64,000 nt of DNA from Microvirga sesbaniae (GTDB lineage Bacteria; Pseudomonadota; Alphaproteobacteria; Rhizobiales; Beijerinckiaceae), in assembly GCF_025460805.1 (NCBI RefSeq), contig NZ_JAMXFJ010000013.1:1-64000 (forward strand). The letters are read 5' to 3'. The position numbers and the translations under genes were made by a program. Numbering within the stretch: the first letter of the stretch is position 1; each line of letters opens with the position of its first letter. The notes under the pieces are model-generated. The model was not told the origin of the DNA. It did no database searches and worked only from the letters and a program-made list of their open reading frames with translations. Of this stretch, positions 43,363 to 53,354 are shown piece by piece.

Positions 43363-44000
43363 TCGCCTCGACCCTTCCGGCGACCGATCTCGAGACCGGC
43401 CATCGCCTCGACTTCCTTCTCGTGGCCGACATGGTCGAGCCGGGCTCGCGGGTGCTCGACATCGGCTGCGGCGACGGCTCGCTCCTGGCGATCCTGCGCG
43501 ACCGCCGGGGGGTCGACGGCCGCGGCATCGAGATCTCCCGCGAGGGCGTGAACGCGTGCCTGGCCAAGGGCCTGCCGGTGATCCAGGGCGATGCCGACAC
43601 CGATCTCGCCGATTACCCGGACGATGCCTTCGACTACGTGATCCTGTCCCAGACCATCCAGGCCACACGGCAGCCCCGGGTGGTGCTGGAGCATCTCCTG
43701 CGCATCGGCCGCCGGGCCATCGTGTCCTTCCCGAATTTCGGCCATTGGCGCGTGCGCTTCGATCTCGGCGTCCGGGGCCGGATGCCCATGACCGAGAACC
43801 TGCCCTATTCCTGGTACGACACCCCCAACATCCATTTCTGCACCATCCGGGACTTCGTGGAGCTGTGCCGGGAGGTCGGCGCCCAGATGGAGAAGGCCGT
43901 GGCGCTCAACGCGGGCGGCCAGCCGATCCGGGTGACCCTGCCCTGGTGGGTGTGGAACCTGCTCGGCGACCAGGGCGTGTTCCTGCTGAAGAGGCGGTAA
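43359..44000 (+). CDS. metW: Methionine biosynthesis protein MetW
   Basis: This is a 213-residue class I methyltransferase-fold protein with motif [18 protein letters not shown], the acidic GRGIEIS and the MetW signatures [47 protein letters not shown]. MetW associates with MetX and is needed for its activity in several bacteria; a methyl-transfer reaction of its own is not established. It overlaps metX by 4 nt. A family A repeat follows. Confidence 0.95.
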   Translation: MIASTLPATDLETGHRLDFLLVADMVEPGSRVLDIGCGDGSLLAILRDRRGVDGRGIEISREGVNACLAKGLPVIQGDADTDLADYPDDAFDYVILSQTIQATRQPRVVLEHLLRIGRRAIVSFPNFGHWRVRFDLGVRGRMPMTENLPYSWYDTPNIHFCTIRDFVELCREVGAQMEKAVALNAGGQPIRVTLPWWVWNLLGDQGVFLLKRR

Positions 44001-44014
44001 TACGCGCGGCCGTC

Positions 44015-44100
44015 GTCATGGCCGGCCTCGTGCCGGCCGTCCCCCATGGTAGGGCTCGGCGTTCCAGACGAACGGGATCATCGGGACAAGCCCGGGATGG
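44015..44100. repeat. Family A palindromic repeat, copy A8
   Basis: GGCC-first copy with an intact left hairpin and a degenerate right one (ATCATCGGGACAAGCCCGGGATG). It lies between convergent metW and xerD. Confidence 0.82.
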
Positions 44101-44111
44101 CCGGAAGAGCG

Positions 44112-45044
44112 CTACCCTTCCCCCTCCGCAAGCGGGTGAAGATCGCGCACCATGCTCTTCAGGCGCTCGTCCAGCACATGGGTGTAGATCTGCGTGGTCG
44201 AGATGTCGGAATGGCCCAGAAGCTCCTGCACCACGCGCAGGTCGGCCCCGTTCTGGAGCAAGTGGCTGGCGAAGGCGTGGCGGAGCACGTGGGGGCTGAC
44301 CCTGTCGGCTCGCAGGCCCGCCGCCCCGGCGAGCGCCTTCAGGTCGCGGGCGAAGGCCTGGCGGGTGAGATGGCCGCTCTCGCTGTCGGCTGGAAACAGC
44401 CAGGGGCCGGCAGCCTTGGTCCGCTCCTCCAGCAGGGCCAGATAGGCGCGCGCCGCATCCCGGGCCGCGTCGGTCAGCGGAACGAGCCGTTCCTTGGCGC
44501 CCTTGCCGCGGACCACGAGGAACCGGTCGCGGGACCTGGCGGCGCTGCGCGGCAGGGCGACGAGCTCCGAGACGCGCAGGCCCGTGGCGTAGAGCAACTC
44601 CAGCAGGCAGGCCATGCGGGCGGCGCGAAGACGCTCGGACGGTGGGGCCTCCGGGTGCTGAATGCCCTCATAGGCCACCTGCAGCAGACGGTCGACCTCG
44701 GCCACGGAGAGCACTTTCGGCAGCGCCCGTCCCCGCTTCGGCGCCGAAACCGCGGCGGTCGGGTCGGCCGGGGCATAGCCTTCCACGTAGAGGAACTTGT
44801 GGAACTGGCGCACCGCCGAGAGCCTGCGGGCGGCCGAGGAGGCTTTCAGGCCGCGCTCCTCCAGGCTTGCCATGAAGCCCCGGATCGTGGCGGAACCCGC
44901 CGTGTCCGGCTCGCCGCCGGTTTCCTTCAGGTAGGCGAGGTAGTCGTCGAGATCGCGCCGGTAGGCCTCGAGCGTGTTCTTGGAGGCGCCCCGCTCGGCG
45001 GCCAGCATGTCGAGGAAGAGGCTCGCGTGGCGCGCGCCGCTCAT
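44112..45044 (-). CDS. xerD: Tyrosine recombinase XerD
   Basis: The 310-residue recombinase has an N-terminal SAM-like core-binding domain (MLAAERGASKNTLEAYRRDLDD) and a catalytic domain with the Arg of ATGLRVSELVALP, the Lys of GKGAKERLVPLT, the SPHVLRHAFASHLL HxxR box, LLGHSDISTTQIYTH and the tyrosine nucleophile YTH. Together with XerC it resolves chromosome dimers at dif. Its place between metW and aroK, divergent from aroK, matches the chromosomal xerD locus of Hyphomicrobiales, so it is not a mobile-element integrase. The start overlaps the small upstream gene by 4 nt. Confidence 0.94.
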   Translation of the reverse strand: MSGARHASLFLDMLAAERGASKNTLEAYRRDLDDYLAYLKETGGEPDTAGSATIRGFMASLEERGLKASSAARRLSAVRQFHKFLYVEGYAPADPTAAVSAPKRGRALPKVLSVAEVDRLLQVAYEGIQHPEAPPSERLRAARMACLLELLYATGLRVSELVALPRSAARSRDRFLVVRGKGAKERLVPLTDAARDAARAYLALLEERTKAAGPWLFPADSESGHLTRQAFARDLKALAGAAGLRADRVSPHVLRHAFASHLLQNGADLRVVQELLGHSDISTTQIYTHVLDERLKSMVRDLHPLAEGEG

Positions 45045-45190
45045 GAGGACGAGGGCGTGCGGCTGGTGGGCACCGGGACCGTGATCTCGCGCGGATTGGG
45101 GTCGACGAAGGTCGCGAGCGCAAACATGGCCGCGAAGCCAAGGCCCGCGAGAATGGCGACGACGAGGAGGAACCGGAACAGGGTGGGCAC
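45041..45190 (-). CDS. Small single-pass membrane protein upstream of xerD
   Basis: This 49-residue protein consists of a short N terminus, one hydrophobic segment (LFRFLLVVAILAGLGFAAMFAL) and a periplasmic-type tail (FVDPNPREITVPVPTSR). GTG at 45190 is preceded by AAGAGG with 5-nt spacing; longer upstream frames are not protein-like. Its stop overlaps the xerD start (ATGA), giving translational coupling. Small membrane proteins in this position recur in Hyphomicrobiales genomes; their function is unknown to me. Confidence 0.7.
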   Translation of the reverse strand: MPTLFRFLLVVAILAGLGFAAMFALATFVDPNPREITVPVPTSRTPSSS

Positions 45191-45328
45191 GTGAGCCTCT
45201 TGAGACGTTGAACCGCTAGAACCATGCCAGGGCCGCGAAGGCAAGTCCCTCACGTCGGTTAAGTTTGCCAGGGAAAGGGGAATAACGCCCTTGTGACAGG
45301 CCGCCGCGCCCGTGCTAGGACTGAGGCC

Positions 45329-45961
45329 ATGAACAATATCAGCCGCTTCAATTCGCTCGATGAAGTCGGCGGGCAAGACCAGTCAAGCCGGCGCGGCCAT
45401 CCGATCAGCCGCCAGCTCGGCACGCGATCGCTCGTGCTCGTCGGGCTCATGGGCGCCGGAAAGAGCACGGTGGGCCGCAGGCTCGCGCAGACGCTCAAGC
45501 TGCCGTTCCGCGACGCCGATCACGAGATCGAGGCCGCGGCCGGCATGACGATCCCCGAGATCTTCGCCATCCATGGCGAGGCCCATTTCCGCGACGGCGA
45601 GCGCCGCGTGATCGCCCGCCTCCTGCAGGAGGGGCCGATCGTGCTCGCCACGGGCGGAGGCGCCTTCATGAACGAGGAGACCCGCCAGCGCATCGCCGAG
45701 CACGGCGTCTCGCTCTGGCTCAAGGCCGACCTCGACATCCTCATGCGCCGCGTGCGCAAGCGGGCGACCCGCCCGCTCCTGCAGAACCCCGACCCGGAAG
45801 GCACCATGCGCCGCCTGATGGAGCTGCGCTACCCGGTCTATGCCACGGCGGACGTGACCATCGATTCCCACGAGGCCCCGCACGACCGGGTCGTCGCCGA
45901 CGTCATCAAGGCACTGGGCGACTGGTTCGCCCGCGAACACCAGGGAAATGCCGAGCCATGA
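45329..45961 (+). CDS. aroK: Shikimate kinase
   Basis: This 210-residue P-loop kinase has Walker A GLMGAGKSTVGRRLA, the shikimate-binding FRDADHEIEAAAGMTIPEIF and HFRDGERRVIARLL, the GGGAFMNEETR loop and the lid KRATRPLLQ. It phosphorylates shikimate at O3. The ATG at 45329 gives an N-terminal extension of about 35 residues, common in this order. It overlaps aroB by 4 nt, so aroK-aroB and the next gene form one operon, divergent from xerD. Confidence 0.95.
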   Translation: MNNISRFNSLDEVGGQDQSSRRGHPISRQLGTRSLVLVGLMGAGKSTVGRRLAQTLKLPFRDADHEIEAAAGMTIPEIFAIHGEAHFRDGERRVIARLLQEGPIVLATGGGAFMNEETRQRIAEHGVSLWLKADLDILMRRVRKRATRPLLQNPDPEGTMRRLMELRYPVYATADVTIDSHEAPHDRVVADVIKALGDWFAREHQGNAEP

Positions 45962-47106
45962 CGCGTCCCGCCTCCCGGAGGGACGACCGGTCCCTCATCA
46001 CGGTTCCGGTCCCGCTCGGGGACCGCGCCTACGACATCCTGGTCGGGCGCGGCGTGGTCGAGACGGCCGGATCGCGCATCGCGGCCTTGGGCGCCCGCGC
46101 GGCCGCCATTGTGACGGACGAGCATGTGGGGCCGCTCTATGCCGGGGCTCTGGCCGGAGCCCTGGAGGCTCAGGGCCTGCGCGCGTCCGTGACCACGCTG
46201 CCGCCCGGCGAGGCCACCAAGTCCTATGCCAGCCTGGAACAGGTCTGCGACGCCGTGCTGGCCGCCAGGATCGAGCGCGGCGATCTCGTGGTGGCGCTCG
46301 GCGGCGGCGTGATCGGGGACCTGGCGGGTTTCGCGGCCGCAGTGGCGCGCCGGGGCGTACGCTTCGTCCAGGTGCCGACCACCCTGCTGTCCCAGGTGGA
46401 TTCCTCGGTCGGCGGCAAGACCGGCATCAATTCGCGTCACGGCAAGAACCTCGTCGGCGCCTTCCACCAGCCGAGCCTGGTCTTGGCCGATACGGCCCTG
46501 CTCGACACGCTGCCCCTGCGCGAGATGCGTGCGGGCTACGCCGAGGTGGCGAAATACGGCCTCATCGACGACGCGCGCTTCTTCGCCTGGTGCGAGGCGA
46601 ACTGGCGGGGCATCTTCGCCGGCTCACCCGAGCGGGACGAGGCGGTGGCGCAGAGCTGCCGCGCCAAGGCCGCCGTGGTGGTGCGCGACGAGCACGAGAA
46701 CGGCGACCGGGCGCTCCTCAATCTCGGCCACACCTTCGGCCATGCGCTCGAGCGGATCACCCGGTACGATTCGGCGCGCCTCGTCCATGGGGAGGGCGTC
46801 GCCATCGGCCTGTGCCTGGCGTTCCGCTTCTCGGCCGCGCTCGGCCTGTGCCCGGCGGCGGATGCCGCGCGCGTCGAGGCGCACCTGTCGGCCGCTGGAC
46901 TTCCCACGCGCCTCTCCCATGTTCCCGGGGGCTGCGGCACGGTCGACGCGCTTCTCGACGCCATGGCCCAGGACAAGAAGGTGAAGGGCGGCGCCCTGAC
47001 CTTCATCCTGGCCCGGGGCATCGGGCAGAGCTTCATCGCTCCCGGCATCGAGGCCGACAAGGTCCGCAGCTTTCTGGACAGCGAACTCGAACCGTCACGG
47101 TCATGA
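45958..47106 (+). CDS. aroB: 3-dehydroquinate synthase
   Basis: The 382-residue enzyme has the NAD-binding GDLVVALGGGVIGDLAGFAAA, the substrate motif VPTTLLSQVDSSVGGKTGIN and the metal-binding EVAKYGLI plus NLGHTFGHALE and HGEGVAIG. It converts DAHP to 3-dehydroquinate, the second step of the shikimate route. A four-base ATGA overlap with aroK upstream and with the CNNM gene downstream gives a tightly coupled three-gene operon. Confidence 0.96.
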   Translation: MTRPASRRDDRSLITVPVPLGDRAYDILVGRGVVETAGSRIAALGARAAAIVTDEHVGPLYAGALAGALEAQGLRASVTTLPPGEATKSYASLEQVCDAVLAARIERGDLVVALGGGVIGDLAGFAAAVARRGVRFVQVPTTLLSQVDSSVGGKTGINSRHGKNLVGAFHQPSLVLADTALLDTLPLREMRAGYAEVAKYGLIDDARFFAWCEANWRGIFAGSPERDEAVAQSCRAKAAVVVRDEHENGDRALLNLGHTFGHALERITRYDSARLVHGEGVAIGLCLAFRFSAALGLCPAADAARVEAHLSAAGLPTRLSHVPGGCGTVDALLDAMAQDKKVKGGALTFILARGIGQSFIAPGIEADKVRSFLDSELEPSRS

Positions 47107-48401
47107 TCGAAGATTCCTCCGGCGATCTCTGGTTTGCGGCCCTGGTCGTCGTCTTCTGCCTTCTGCTCTCGGCCTTCTTCTCGGCCGGCGAGACGGCGTT
47201 TACGGGCGCGTCGCGCTCGCGCATGCTGGTGCTGGAAAAGGGCGGCGACCGGCGCGCCAAGCTGGTGAACCGCCTGCTCGAGATGCGCGAGCGCTTCATC
47301 GGCACGGTGCTGATCGGCAACAACATCGTCAATATCGGCGTCTCGGCCTTCGCCACCAGCGTGCTCGTGGCGATCTTCGGCCAGGAGGGCGCGATCTACG
47401 CCACGGTGATCATGTCGGTCCTGGTGATCGTCTTCGCCGAGGTGCTGCCGAAGACCGTCGCCATCTCGTCACCCGAGACCGTGTCGCTCGCCCTCTCGCG
47501 GCCCATGACCTGGGCGGTGGCGTTTCTGGGGCCGCTCGCCATCGCCATCGAGCGGATCGTGCGGCTCATGCTGCGCCCCTTCGGCATCCGGATCGGGGCG
47601 AACACCCCGATCCTCTCGGCCAGCGAGGAGATCCGCGGACAGGTCGCCCTGCTGCACAAGGAGGGCGGCGTCGCCAAGGTGGAGCGCGACATGCTGGGCG
47701 GCCTCCTCGACCTCGAGGACCTGACGGTCTCGGAGGTGATGGTCCACCGCACCAAGATGCGCACCATCAACGCGGATCTCTCGTCCGAGGAGATCGTGCG
47801 CGAGGTGCTGTCCTCGCCCTATACCCGCATGCCGCTTTGGCGCGGGAGCCAGGAGAACATCGTCGGCGTGCTCCATGCCAAGGACCTGCTGCGGGCGCTC
47901 GATGCGGTCGGGGGCGACGCGGGCAGGCTCAAGGTCGAGGCGATCGCGCTGGAAACCTGGTTCGTGCCCGACACCACGTCGCTGCGCGACCAATTGAAGG
48001 CCTTTCTCGCCAAGAAGACCCACTTCGCCCTCGTGGTCGACGAATACGGCGAGGTGATGGGCCTCGTGACCCTGGAGGACATCCTCGAGGAGATCGTGGG
48101 CGACATCAAGGACGAGCACGATCTCTCGGTCCAGGGCGTGCGGCCTCAGCCGAACGGCTCGGTCAACGTCGACGGCTCCGTGCCGATCCGCGACCTCAAC
48201 CGGGCCATGGACTGGAACCTGCCGGACCAGGAGGCCACCACCATCGCGGGCCTCGTCATCCACGAGGCCCAGACCATTCCCGACACGGGTCAGATCTTCA
48301 CCTTCCACGGCTTCCGCTTCCAGGTGCTGCGCAAGTCGCGCAACCGGATCATGGCGCTCAGGATCACGCCGCTCACAACCGTTCGGGCGAGGGCCGAGTA
48401 G
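47103..48401 (+). CDS. CNNM/CorC family transporter (hemolysin-like, CBS domains)
   Basis: The 432-residue protein has the DUF21/CNNM membrane domain (LVVVFCLLLSAFFSAGETAFTG, LIGNNIVNIGVSAFATSVL, FAEVLPKTVAI). A pair of CBS domains follows (TVSEVMVHRTKMRTIN, HFALVVDEYGEVMGLVTLED) and a C-terminal CorC/HlyC domain (DGSVPIRDLNRAMDWNLP, GFRFQVLRKSRNRI). Related proteins move Mg2+ or Co2+, and CBS domains sense nucleotides. Linkage to aroKB is conserved in alphaproteobacteria without a known reason. The start overlaps the aroB stop. Confidence 0.9.
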   Translation: MIEDSSGDLWFAALVVVFCLLLSAFFSAGETAFTGASRSRMLVLEKGGDRRAKLVNRLLEMRERFIGTVLIGNNIVNIGVSAFATSVLVAIFGQEGAIYATVIMSVLVIVFAEVLPKTVAISSPETVSLALSRPMTWAVAFLGPLAIAIERIVRLMLRPFGIRIGANTPILSASEEIRGQVALLHKEGGVAKVERDMLGGLLDLEDLTVSEVMVHRTKMRTINADLSSEEIVREVLSSPYTRMPLWRGSQENIVGVLHAKDLLRALDAVGGDAGRLKVEAIALETWFVPDTTSLRDQLKAFLAKKTHFALVVDEYGEVMGLVTLEDILEEIVGDIKDEHDLSVQGVRPQPNGSVNVDGSVPIRDLNRAMDWNLPDQEATTIAGLVIHEAQTIPDTGQIFTFHGFRFQVLRKSRNRIMALRITPLTTVRARAE

Positions 48402-48421
48402 GATCCGGGTGAACCAGGCCC

Positions 48422-48508
48422 GCCATGGCCGGGCTTGTCCCGCCATCCCGATGCGGAGAGGCGCGGCGCCTCCTGGATCGGGATCACCGGCACGAGGCCG
48501 GTGATGAC
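48422..48508. repeat. Family A palindromic repeat, copy A9
   Basis: GGCC-first copy; the left hairpin is shortened by a 2-3 nt deletion (GTCCCGCCATCCC) and the right TCACCGGC...GCCGGTGATGAC is intact. It sits between convergent genes. Confidence 0.85.
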
Positions 48509-48537
48509 GAGATGGGATGGACCGGAAGATCGGCTGG

Positions 48538-49407
48538 TCACCCCTTCAAGAAGTCCGCCAGCGCCGCATTCACCGCATCGGGCTCCTCGTGCTGGACCCA
48601 GTGCGTGGCGGTCTCGATCCAGCGGACGCTGCCCGAGCGGCACAGGGCAAGGCTCGCCTCCGCCAACCCCCGTTCGAGGAACCGGTCGCCCGTGCCCCAG
48701 ACCACGAGCGTCGGCGGCAGGACCGCAGGATCCTTCATGTCCGGCCTGAACGGCAGCGCGCGATACCAGTTGAGCATGGCGGTGAGCGCGCCCGGCCGGG
48801 ACCAGGCCGTCTCGTAACGGGCCAGATCCTCGTCGGAGAACGTGCCGGGACGGCTCGTGCGCCGAAGGGCATCCTTCAGGCTGCGATGACCGTTCGCCGA
48901 CAGCATCGCCTCGGGCAGGCGCGGGATCTGGAAGAACCCCACATAGAGGCTCCTGAACATCTGGCTCGGATGCGCGCGCATATAGGCGCCGGCGACGCTC
49001 GGGTGGGGCGCATTGAGCACCACGAGCTTTTCGACGCGGTCCGGATGGCGGGACGCCGTCCACCAGGCGACGAGCCCGCCCCAGTCGTGGCCGACCACGG
49101 AGAAGGTTTCACGCCCGAGCGCATCGGCCAGCCCGACCACGTCACCCGCCAGGATGTCGAGGTCGTAGGCCCGCCGGCCGGCGGGCTTGTCGCTGAGATT
49201 GTAGCCGCGCTGATCCGGCGCGAGCACGCGGAACCCGGCCTCCGCGAGAGGGCCGATCTGGGAGCGCCACCCCCACCAGAACTCGGGAAAGCCGTGGAGC
49301 AGGATCACGAGCGGCCCATCCTCGGGGCCCGCCTCCACCGCATGGAGGGTCACGGCGCCGACCCGATGGCGGCTGCCCGTCGTCTCGGGATCGAAGCTCC
49401 GGGTCAT
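48538..49407 (-). CDS. Alpha/beta hydrolase, epoxide-hydrolase-like
   Basis: This 289-residue alpha/beta hydrolase has the oxyanion-hole motif [12 protein letters not shown] (HGxP), [12 protein letters not shown] and the nucleophile elbow [13 protein letters not shown] with aspartate as nucleophile. The acid lies in [11 protein letters not shown] and the histidine in [15 protein letters not shown]. Asp nucleophile plus HGFPE is typical of epoxide hydrolases and fluoroacetate/haloacetate dehalogenases; the substrate cannot be separated further. The start overlaps the NdvA-like stop by 4 nt, so it is translationally coupled to that exporter. Confidence 0.87.
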   Translation of the reverse strand: MTRSFDPETTGSRHRVGAVTLHAVEAGPEDGPLVILLHGFPEFWWGWRSQIGPLAEAGFRVLAPDQRGYNLSDKPAGRRAYDLDILAGDVVGLADALGRETFSVVGHDWGGLVAWWTASRHPDRVEKLVVLNAPHPSVAGAYMRAHPSQMFRSLYVGFFQIPRLPEAMLSANGHRSLKDALRRTSRPGTFSDEDLARYETAWSRPGALTAMLNWYRALPFRPDMKDPAVLPPTLVVWGTGDRFLERGLAEASLALCRSGSVRWIETATHWVQHEEPDAVNAALADFLKG

Positions 49408-51200
49408 GCGTGGGCCGACACTTTCACGCGCTTCGGCGGCGGCTCCTCGGAGGCCATGAACTGCGCCCGGGCGAGCTCGGCGAACCGGCCGCCCTTCGCC
49501 ACGAGGTCGTCGAAGGTGCCGGTCTCGATGACGCGGCCCTGATCGAACACGAGGATCCGGTTGGCGTTGCGGATGGTGGCGAGGCGGTGGGCGATCACGA
49601 AAGTCGTGCGTCCCTTCATCACCTCGTCGAGGGCGAGCTGCAGCTTGCGCTCGGTGGCGGCGTCGAGCGCGCTCGTCGCCTCGTCGAGGATGAGGATCGG
49701 CGGGTTCTTCAGGAGCGCGCGGGCGATCGACAGGCGCTGACGCTCGCCGCCCGACAGCGAGCGCCCGCGCTCGCCGATGACGGTGTCGAGCCCCTCCGCC
49801 TGTCGCGAGATGAACTCGATGGCCTGCGCCCGCTCCAGGGCTTCGATCATCTCCTGATCCGTGGCGTCCGGGCGTCCGACCTGCAGGTTCTCGCGGATGG
49901 TGCGCGCGAACAGCATCGGCTCCTGGAACACCACGCCGATATTGCGACGCAGGGACGAGAGCGTGACGTCGCGGATATCGAGGCCATCGATGCGGATGGA
50001 CCCCGATTGCGGATCGAAGGCCCGGTGCAGCAGCCCGAGCGTCGTCGACTTGCCGGATCCGGTGGCGCCGACCAGCGCCACGTTCTCGCCGGCCTGCACC
50101 GTGAAGGACACGTCCTGCACGGCGGAGCGCTTGCCGTCATAGGAGAAGCTGACGGTGTCGAAGACCACGTCGCCCCGGTAGCGCTCCACGTTCCGGGCAT
50201 TGGCGCGGTCGTGCACGACCGGGGCGGTGTCCAGGATCTCGAAGAATTCCTGCAGCTTCGGCGCCTGCATGAAGAGCTGGTTGATGAAGCTCACCGCCTG
50301 TTCCAATCGGCCGATCAGCATGGTGGCCATGCTCATGAACATGACGACCTCGCCGATGGTCGCCAATCCGTTCAGATGAAGCCAGGTGCCGAGAAGGAAG
50401 ATCGCCGTGACGGTGATCGTCGCCGACGCGCGCGACGCCACGGAGGCGAGCGCCCACCAGGACAGCACCGGGTTCTGCGCCTGGAGCAATTGCTGGATGA
50501 TGGTCCGCAGGGAGCGGCTCTCCGCTTCCACGCGGGTGAAGGACTGGATCACCGGCACGTTGCCCAGCGCGTCCGAGGCATGCTCGGCGAGGCTCGAATG
50601 ATAGCGCTCCACGGAGCCCTGGAGGGTTTCCGTCTTGCGCAGCACGATGGCGGTGAGAAACGCGAAGACCACGACCAGCGCCACGAGGAGCAGGCCCAGG
50701 CGCCAGTTCAGGAACACGGTCAGCGGCAGGAGCACGACGAGGGCGATCAGGGCCGACAGATGCTCGCGGAAGAAGCCGAGCCAGAGCCACGACATGGCGC
50801 CCGAGCCCTCGAGCATCACCTTCAGCACGCGGCCGGAATGGGTCGAGGTGTGGAAGGCGAGCGGCAGTTCGAGCACGTGCTCGAAATAGCTCGCCACCAC
50901 GGCCAGCCGCCGCCGGTGCGCCAGCCGGTCCGCATGGAGCGCCACCAGGGCGCCGGCCCCGATGGAGAACAGCCCGAAGGCCACCCAGGCGAGGATGAGG
51001 GGCGTGAGGGTCCCGAAGGTCACGGGTGCGGCGTTCGGCATCTGCGCGCGGGTGAGCACATCGATGATGCGCCCGAACAGGATGGGCTCGGCGAAAGCCG
51101 AGATCGCCAGCGCGATATTGGCCAGGGCGAGCAGCGCGCCGACCCTCAGGTCGGACCCGAGCTGGCCGAGGACACGGATGTAAAGCCTGATCAGCCGCAT
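49404..51200 (-). CDS. ndvA: ABC exporter ATPase/permease, NdvA/ChvA (cyclic beta-glucan) type
   Basis: The 598-residue half transporter has a six-segment membrane domain ([45 protein letters not shown]) and an ATPase domain with Walker [13 protein letters not shown], signature [15 protein letters not shown] and Walker [13 protein letters not shown]. The membrane domain matches the NdvA/ChvA family by eye. Those proteins export cyclic beta-1,2-glucans to the periplasm, needed for osmotic adaptation and plant infection in rhizobia. No glucan synthase gene (NdvB) is in the window. The downstream hydrolase overlaps it. Confidence 0.8.
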   Translation of the reverse strand: MRLIRLYIRVLGQLGSDLRVGALLALANIALAISAFAEPILFGRIIDVLTRAQMPNAAPVTFGTLTPLILAWVAFGLFSIGAGALVALHADRLAHRRRLAVVASYFEHVLELPLAFHTSTHSGRVLKVMLEGSGAMSWLWLGFFREHLSALIALVVLLPLTVFLNWRLGLLLVALVVVFAFLTAIVLRKTETLQGSVERYHSSLAEHASDALGNVPVIQSFTRVEAESRSLRTIIQQLLQAQNPVLSWWALASVASRASATITVTAIFLLGTWLHLNGLATIGEVVMFMSMATMLIGRLEQAVSFINQLFMQAPKLQEFFEILDTAPVVHDRANARNVERYRGDVVFDTVSFSYDGKRSAVQDVSFTVQAGENVALVGATGSGKSTTLGLLHRAFDPQSGSIRIDGLDIRDVTLSSLRRNIGVVFQEPMLFARTIRENLQVGRPDATDQEMIEALERAQAIEFISRQAEGLDTVIGERGRSLSGGERQRLSIARALLKNPPILILDEATSALDAATERKLQLALDEVMKGRTTFVIAHRLATIRNANRILVFDQGRVIETGTFDDLVAKGGRFAELARAQFMASEEPPPKRVKVSAHA

Positions 51201-51289
51201 GGGGATCTACCTGCGAACGAAGCGAACTCCAAAGGATGTCGCGTACTTCAACCCGCTTGAAAAGCCGAAAGGTCCCGAACCGTGTCCCG

Positions 51290-53254
51290 TCATGCGCGGC
51301 TCCTCGCCGGCTTCAGGCTCCGGCGGAAGCGCCCGATCCATTTCGGCCCGAGCTTCGACGAGCGCTCGCTCCCCCGCGACCGGGGCCGGGCCAGAAGAAT
51401 GGCCCCTTCCTTCGTCTTGCGGATATGCAGGGTTCTCGTGTGGAACTCCTCGAGGCCGGGCCGGTGCCCGATCGACAGGACGCTCGCCCCGTTCAGCTCG
51501 TTCTCGAACAAGGCCAGCATCGACGCCTGGTTCTCCTCGTCGAGGGCCGAGGTCGCCTCGTCCATGAACACCCACCGGGGCTTGTGCAGCAGCACCCGGG
51601 CGAAGGCCACCCGCTGCTGCTGGCCCAGCGACAGGCTCCGGTCCCAGCGCTCGTGCCTGTCGAGCATCTCGACGAACTCGCCCAGGCCGCAGCGTTCGAG
51701 GGCCTTGCGCACATCGGCATCCTCGAAGGTCTCGGGCGAGGCCGGATAGCTGATGGCGGCTCTGAGCGATCCCAAGGGCAGATAGGGCCGCTGCGGCAGG
51801 AACATCATCTCCTCGGGCTTCGGGATGCGGATGCGGCCGGAGCCCCAGGGCCAGAGGCCGGAAATGGCCCGGAACAGCGTGCTCTTGCCGGCGCCCGATT
51901 CGCCCATGATCAGCACCCGCTCGCCGGGCCGGATCTCGGCCGTCGCATCCTCGATGAGGATGCTGCCGTCGTTGAGCGCGATCGAGACGGCCTCGAAGCT
52001 CAGCCAGCCCTTGGGGTGGGGGCCGATCTCGATCTTGCGGCTCTCGGCCGTGACCTCGTCGAGATCGATGGCGGCCTGCCGGAACGTCGCGACGCGCAGG
52101 ACGGCGGAGCGCCAATCGGCGATCTTCGGGAAGTTGTCGACGAAATAGCGCAGAGCCGACTGCACCTGATTGAAGGCGCCGACCACCATCATCATCTCGC
52201 CGAAGGACAGGCGTCCCGCGAAATAGTCCGGCGCGGCCGCGAGGATCGGCACCACGATGGCGAGCCAGCCATAGCCCGAGGTGATCCAGGTCAGGCGCGC
52301 CAGGCCGCCGGAGAGGCGCCGCGACGCCTTGAGGACCGCCTCGACGAACTCGTCGAGGTTTCGGCGCTCGTCCGGCTCGCCGTTGTAGAGGGCGACGCTC
52401 TCGGCGCTCTCGTTCACGCGCACGAGCGCGAAGCGCAGCTCCGCCTCGCGGGCATAGCGCAGGGTGTTCAGGCGGATCATCGGACGCCCGACGAGCCAGG
52501 TCAGCCCGGATCCGATCCCGGCGTAGCCGACCGCGACCCAGACCATGTAGCCCGGGATGGTGATCTCGCGGCCGCCCAACGTGAAGCTCACGGGCCCCGA
52601 CAGCGCCCACAGGACGCCGATGAAGCTGACCAGCAGCAGGAAGGCCTGCAGCATGCCGACCCCGAGCTCCGTCGAGAGTTCGGAGAAAAGGCGGCAATCC
52701 TCCTGCATCCGCTGGTCGGGCTGGGCACTGTTCTCGCCCATGAAGCCCATCTGGTAGGCCCGGTTCGGCATGAGCCAGATGTCGAGCAGCACCTGCGTCA
52801 GGCGCTGGCGCAACCGGATCTTGAGCCGCTCCTGAAGCCAGGTCTGCGCCACCACGAGGGCCAGAAGGACCGCGATGATGACCAGGAAGACCAGGAGCTG
52901 ATGGAAGAAGGTGGCTGAATCCCGCTTCTCGACGGCATCGAAGAAGGCGCCGTTCCACTGGTTGAGACGCACCTGGCCGAACATGTTGCCGACCAGGATG
53001 ACAAGGATGGCCGCCCCCAGCCGCAGCATGGGCCAGCCCTTCCCGTTCCGGAGCATGTCGCGAAAGAGCTGATACAGCTCCCGGAGGATGCTCGGGGCCA
53101 TTTCCTGCGCATGGGGCGGCTCGGGAGGATGGGCGGCCGCGATGGCGGCCTCCTTCGCCAGGGTGGCGCCTTGGCCGGGACCGACCTCCTGATCGCTCCC
53201 CACCGCTGGCGGCGGGGGCAGCTGCTTGCCCAGTTTGGGATCGAAATCCGGCAT
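51290..53254 (-). CDS. SbmA/BacA-like ABC transporter with ATPase domain (ABCD/YddA type)
   Basis: The 654-residue protein joins a membrane domain of the SbmA/BacA type (VRLNQWNGAFFDAVEKRD, LNTLRYAREAELRFALVRVNESAES) with a C-terminal ATPase domain: Walker A GESGAGKSTLFRAI, Q loop FLPQRPYLPLGSLRAAI, signature LSLGQQQRVAFARVLL, Walker [13 protein letters not shown]. This ABCD/YddA architecture imports or exports peptides, fatty acyl compounds or vitamin B12-like molecules; in rhizobia BacA relatives are needed for symbiosis. An N-terminal Pro-rich leader of about 60 residues precedes the first segment. The start is ATG 53254. Confidence 0.85.
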   Translation of the reverse strand: MPDFDPKLGKQLPPPPAVGSDQEVGPGQGATLAKEAAIAAAHPPEPPHAQEMAPSILRELYQLFRDMLRNGKGWPMLRLGAAILVILVGNMFGQVRLNQWNGAFFDAVEKRDSATFFHQLLVFLVIIAVLLALVVAQTWLQERLKIRLRQRLTQVLLDIWLMPNRAYQMGFMGENSAQPDQRMQEDCRLFSELSTELGVGMLQAFLLLVSFIGVLWALSGPVSFTLGGREITIPGYMVWVAVGYAGIGSGLTWLVGRPMIRLNTLRYAREAELRFALVRVNESAESVALYNGEPDERRNLDEFVEAVLKASRRLSGGLARLTWITSGYGWLAIVVPILAAAPDYFAGRLSFGEMMMVVGAFNQVQSALRYFVDNFPKIADWRSAVLRVATFRQAAIDLDEVTAESRKIEIGPHPKGWLSFEAVSIALNDGSILIEDATAEIRPGERVLIMGESGAGKSTLFRAISGLWPWGSGRIRIPKPEEMMFLPQRPYLPLGSLRAAISYPASPETFEDADVRKALERCGLGEFVEMLDRHERWDRSLSLGQQQRVAFARVLLHKPRWVFMDEATSALDEENQASMLALFENELNGASVLSIGHRPGLEEFHTRTLHIRKTKEGAILLARPRSRGSERSSKLGPKWIGRFRRSLKPARSRA

Positions 53255-53354
53255 CGGTCGAACGCGTACTCGGTGAGCTTGAGAGTTCCTCAAGCTAAAG
53301 CGCGTTCACATACGTTAAGTTCCGATCCGACCCCTGTCCGGAGCGCCGCAGCGG

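Noticed and set aside
44112-45044. Tyrosine recombinase as a sign of an integrated element
   Set aside because: Sequence and gene order fit the housekeeping XerD; no att duplication or phage genes nearby.
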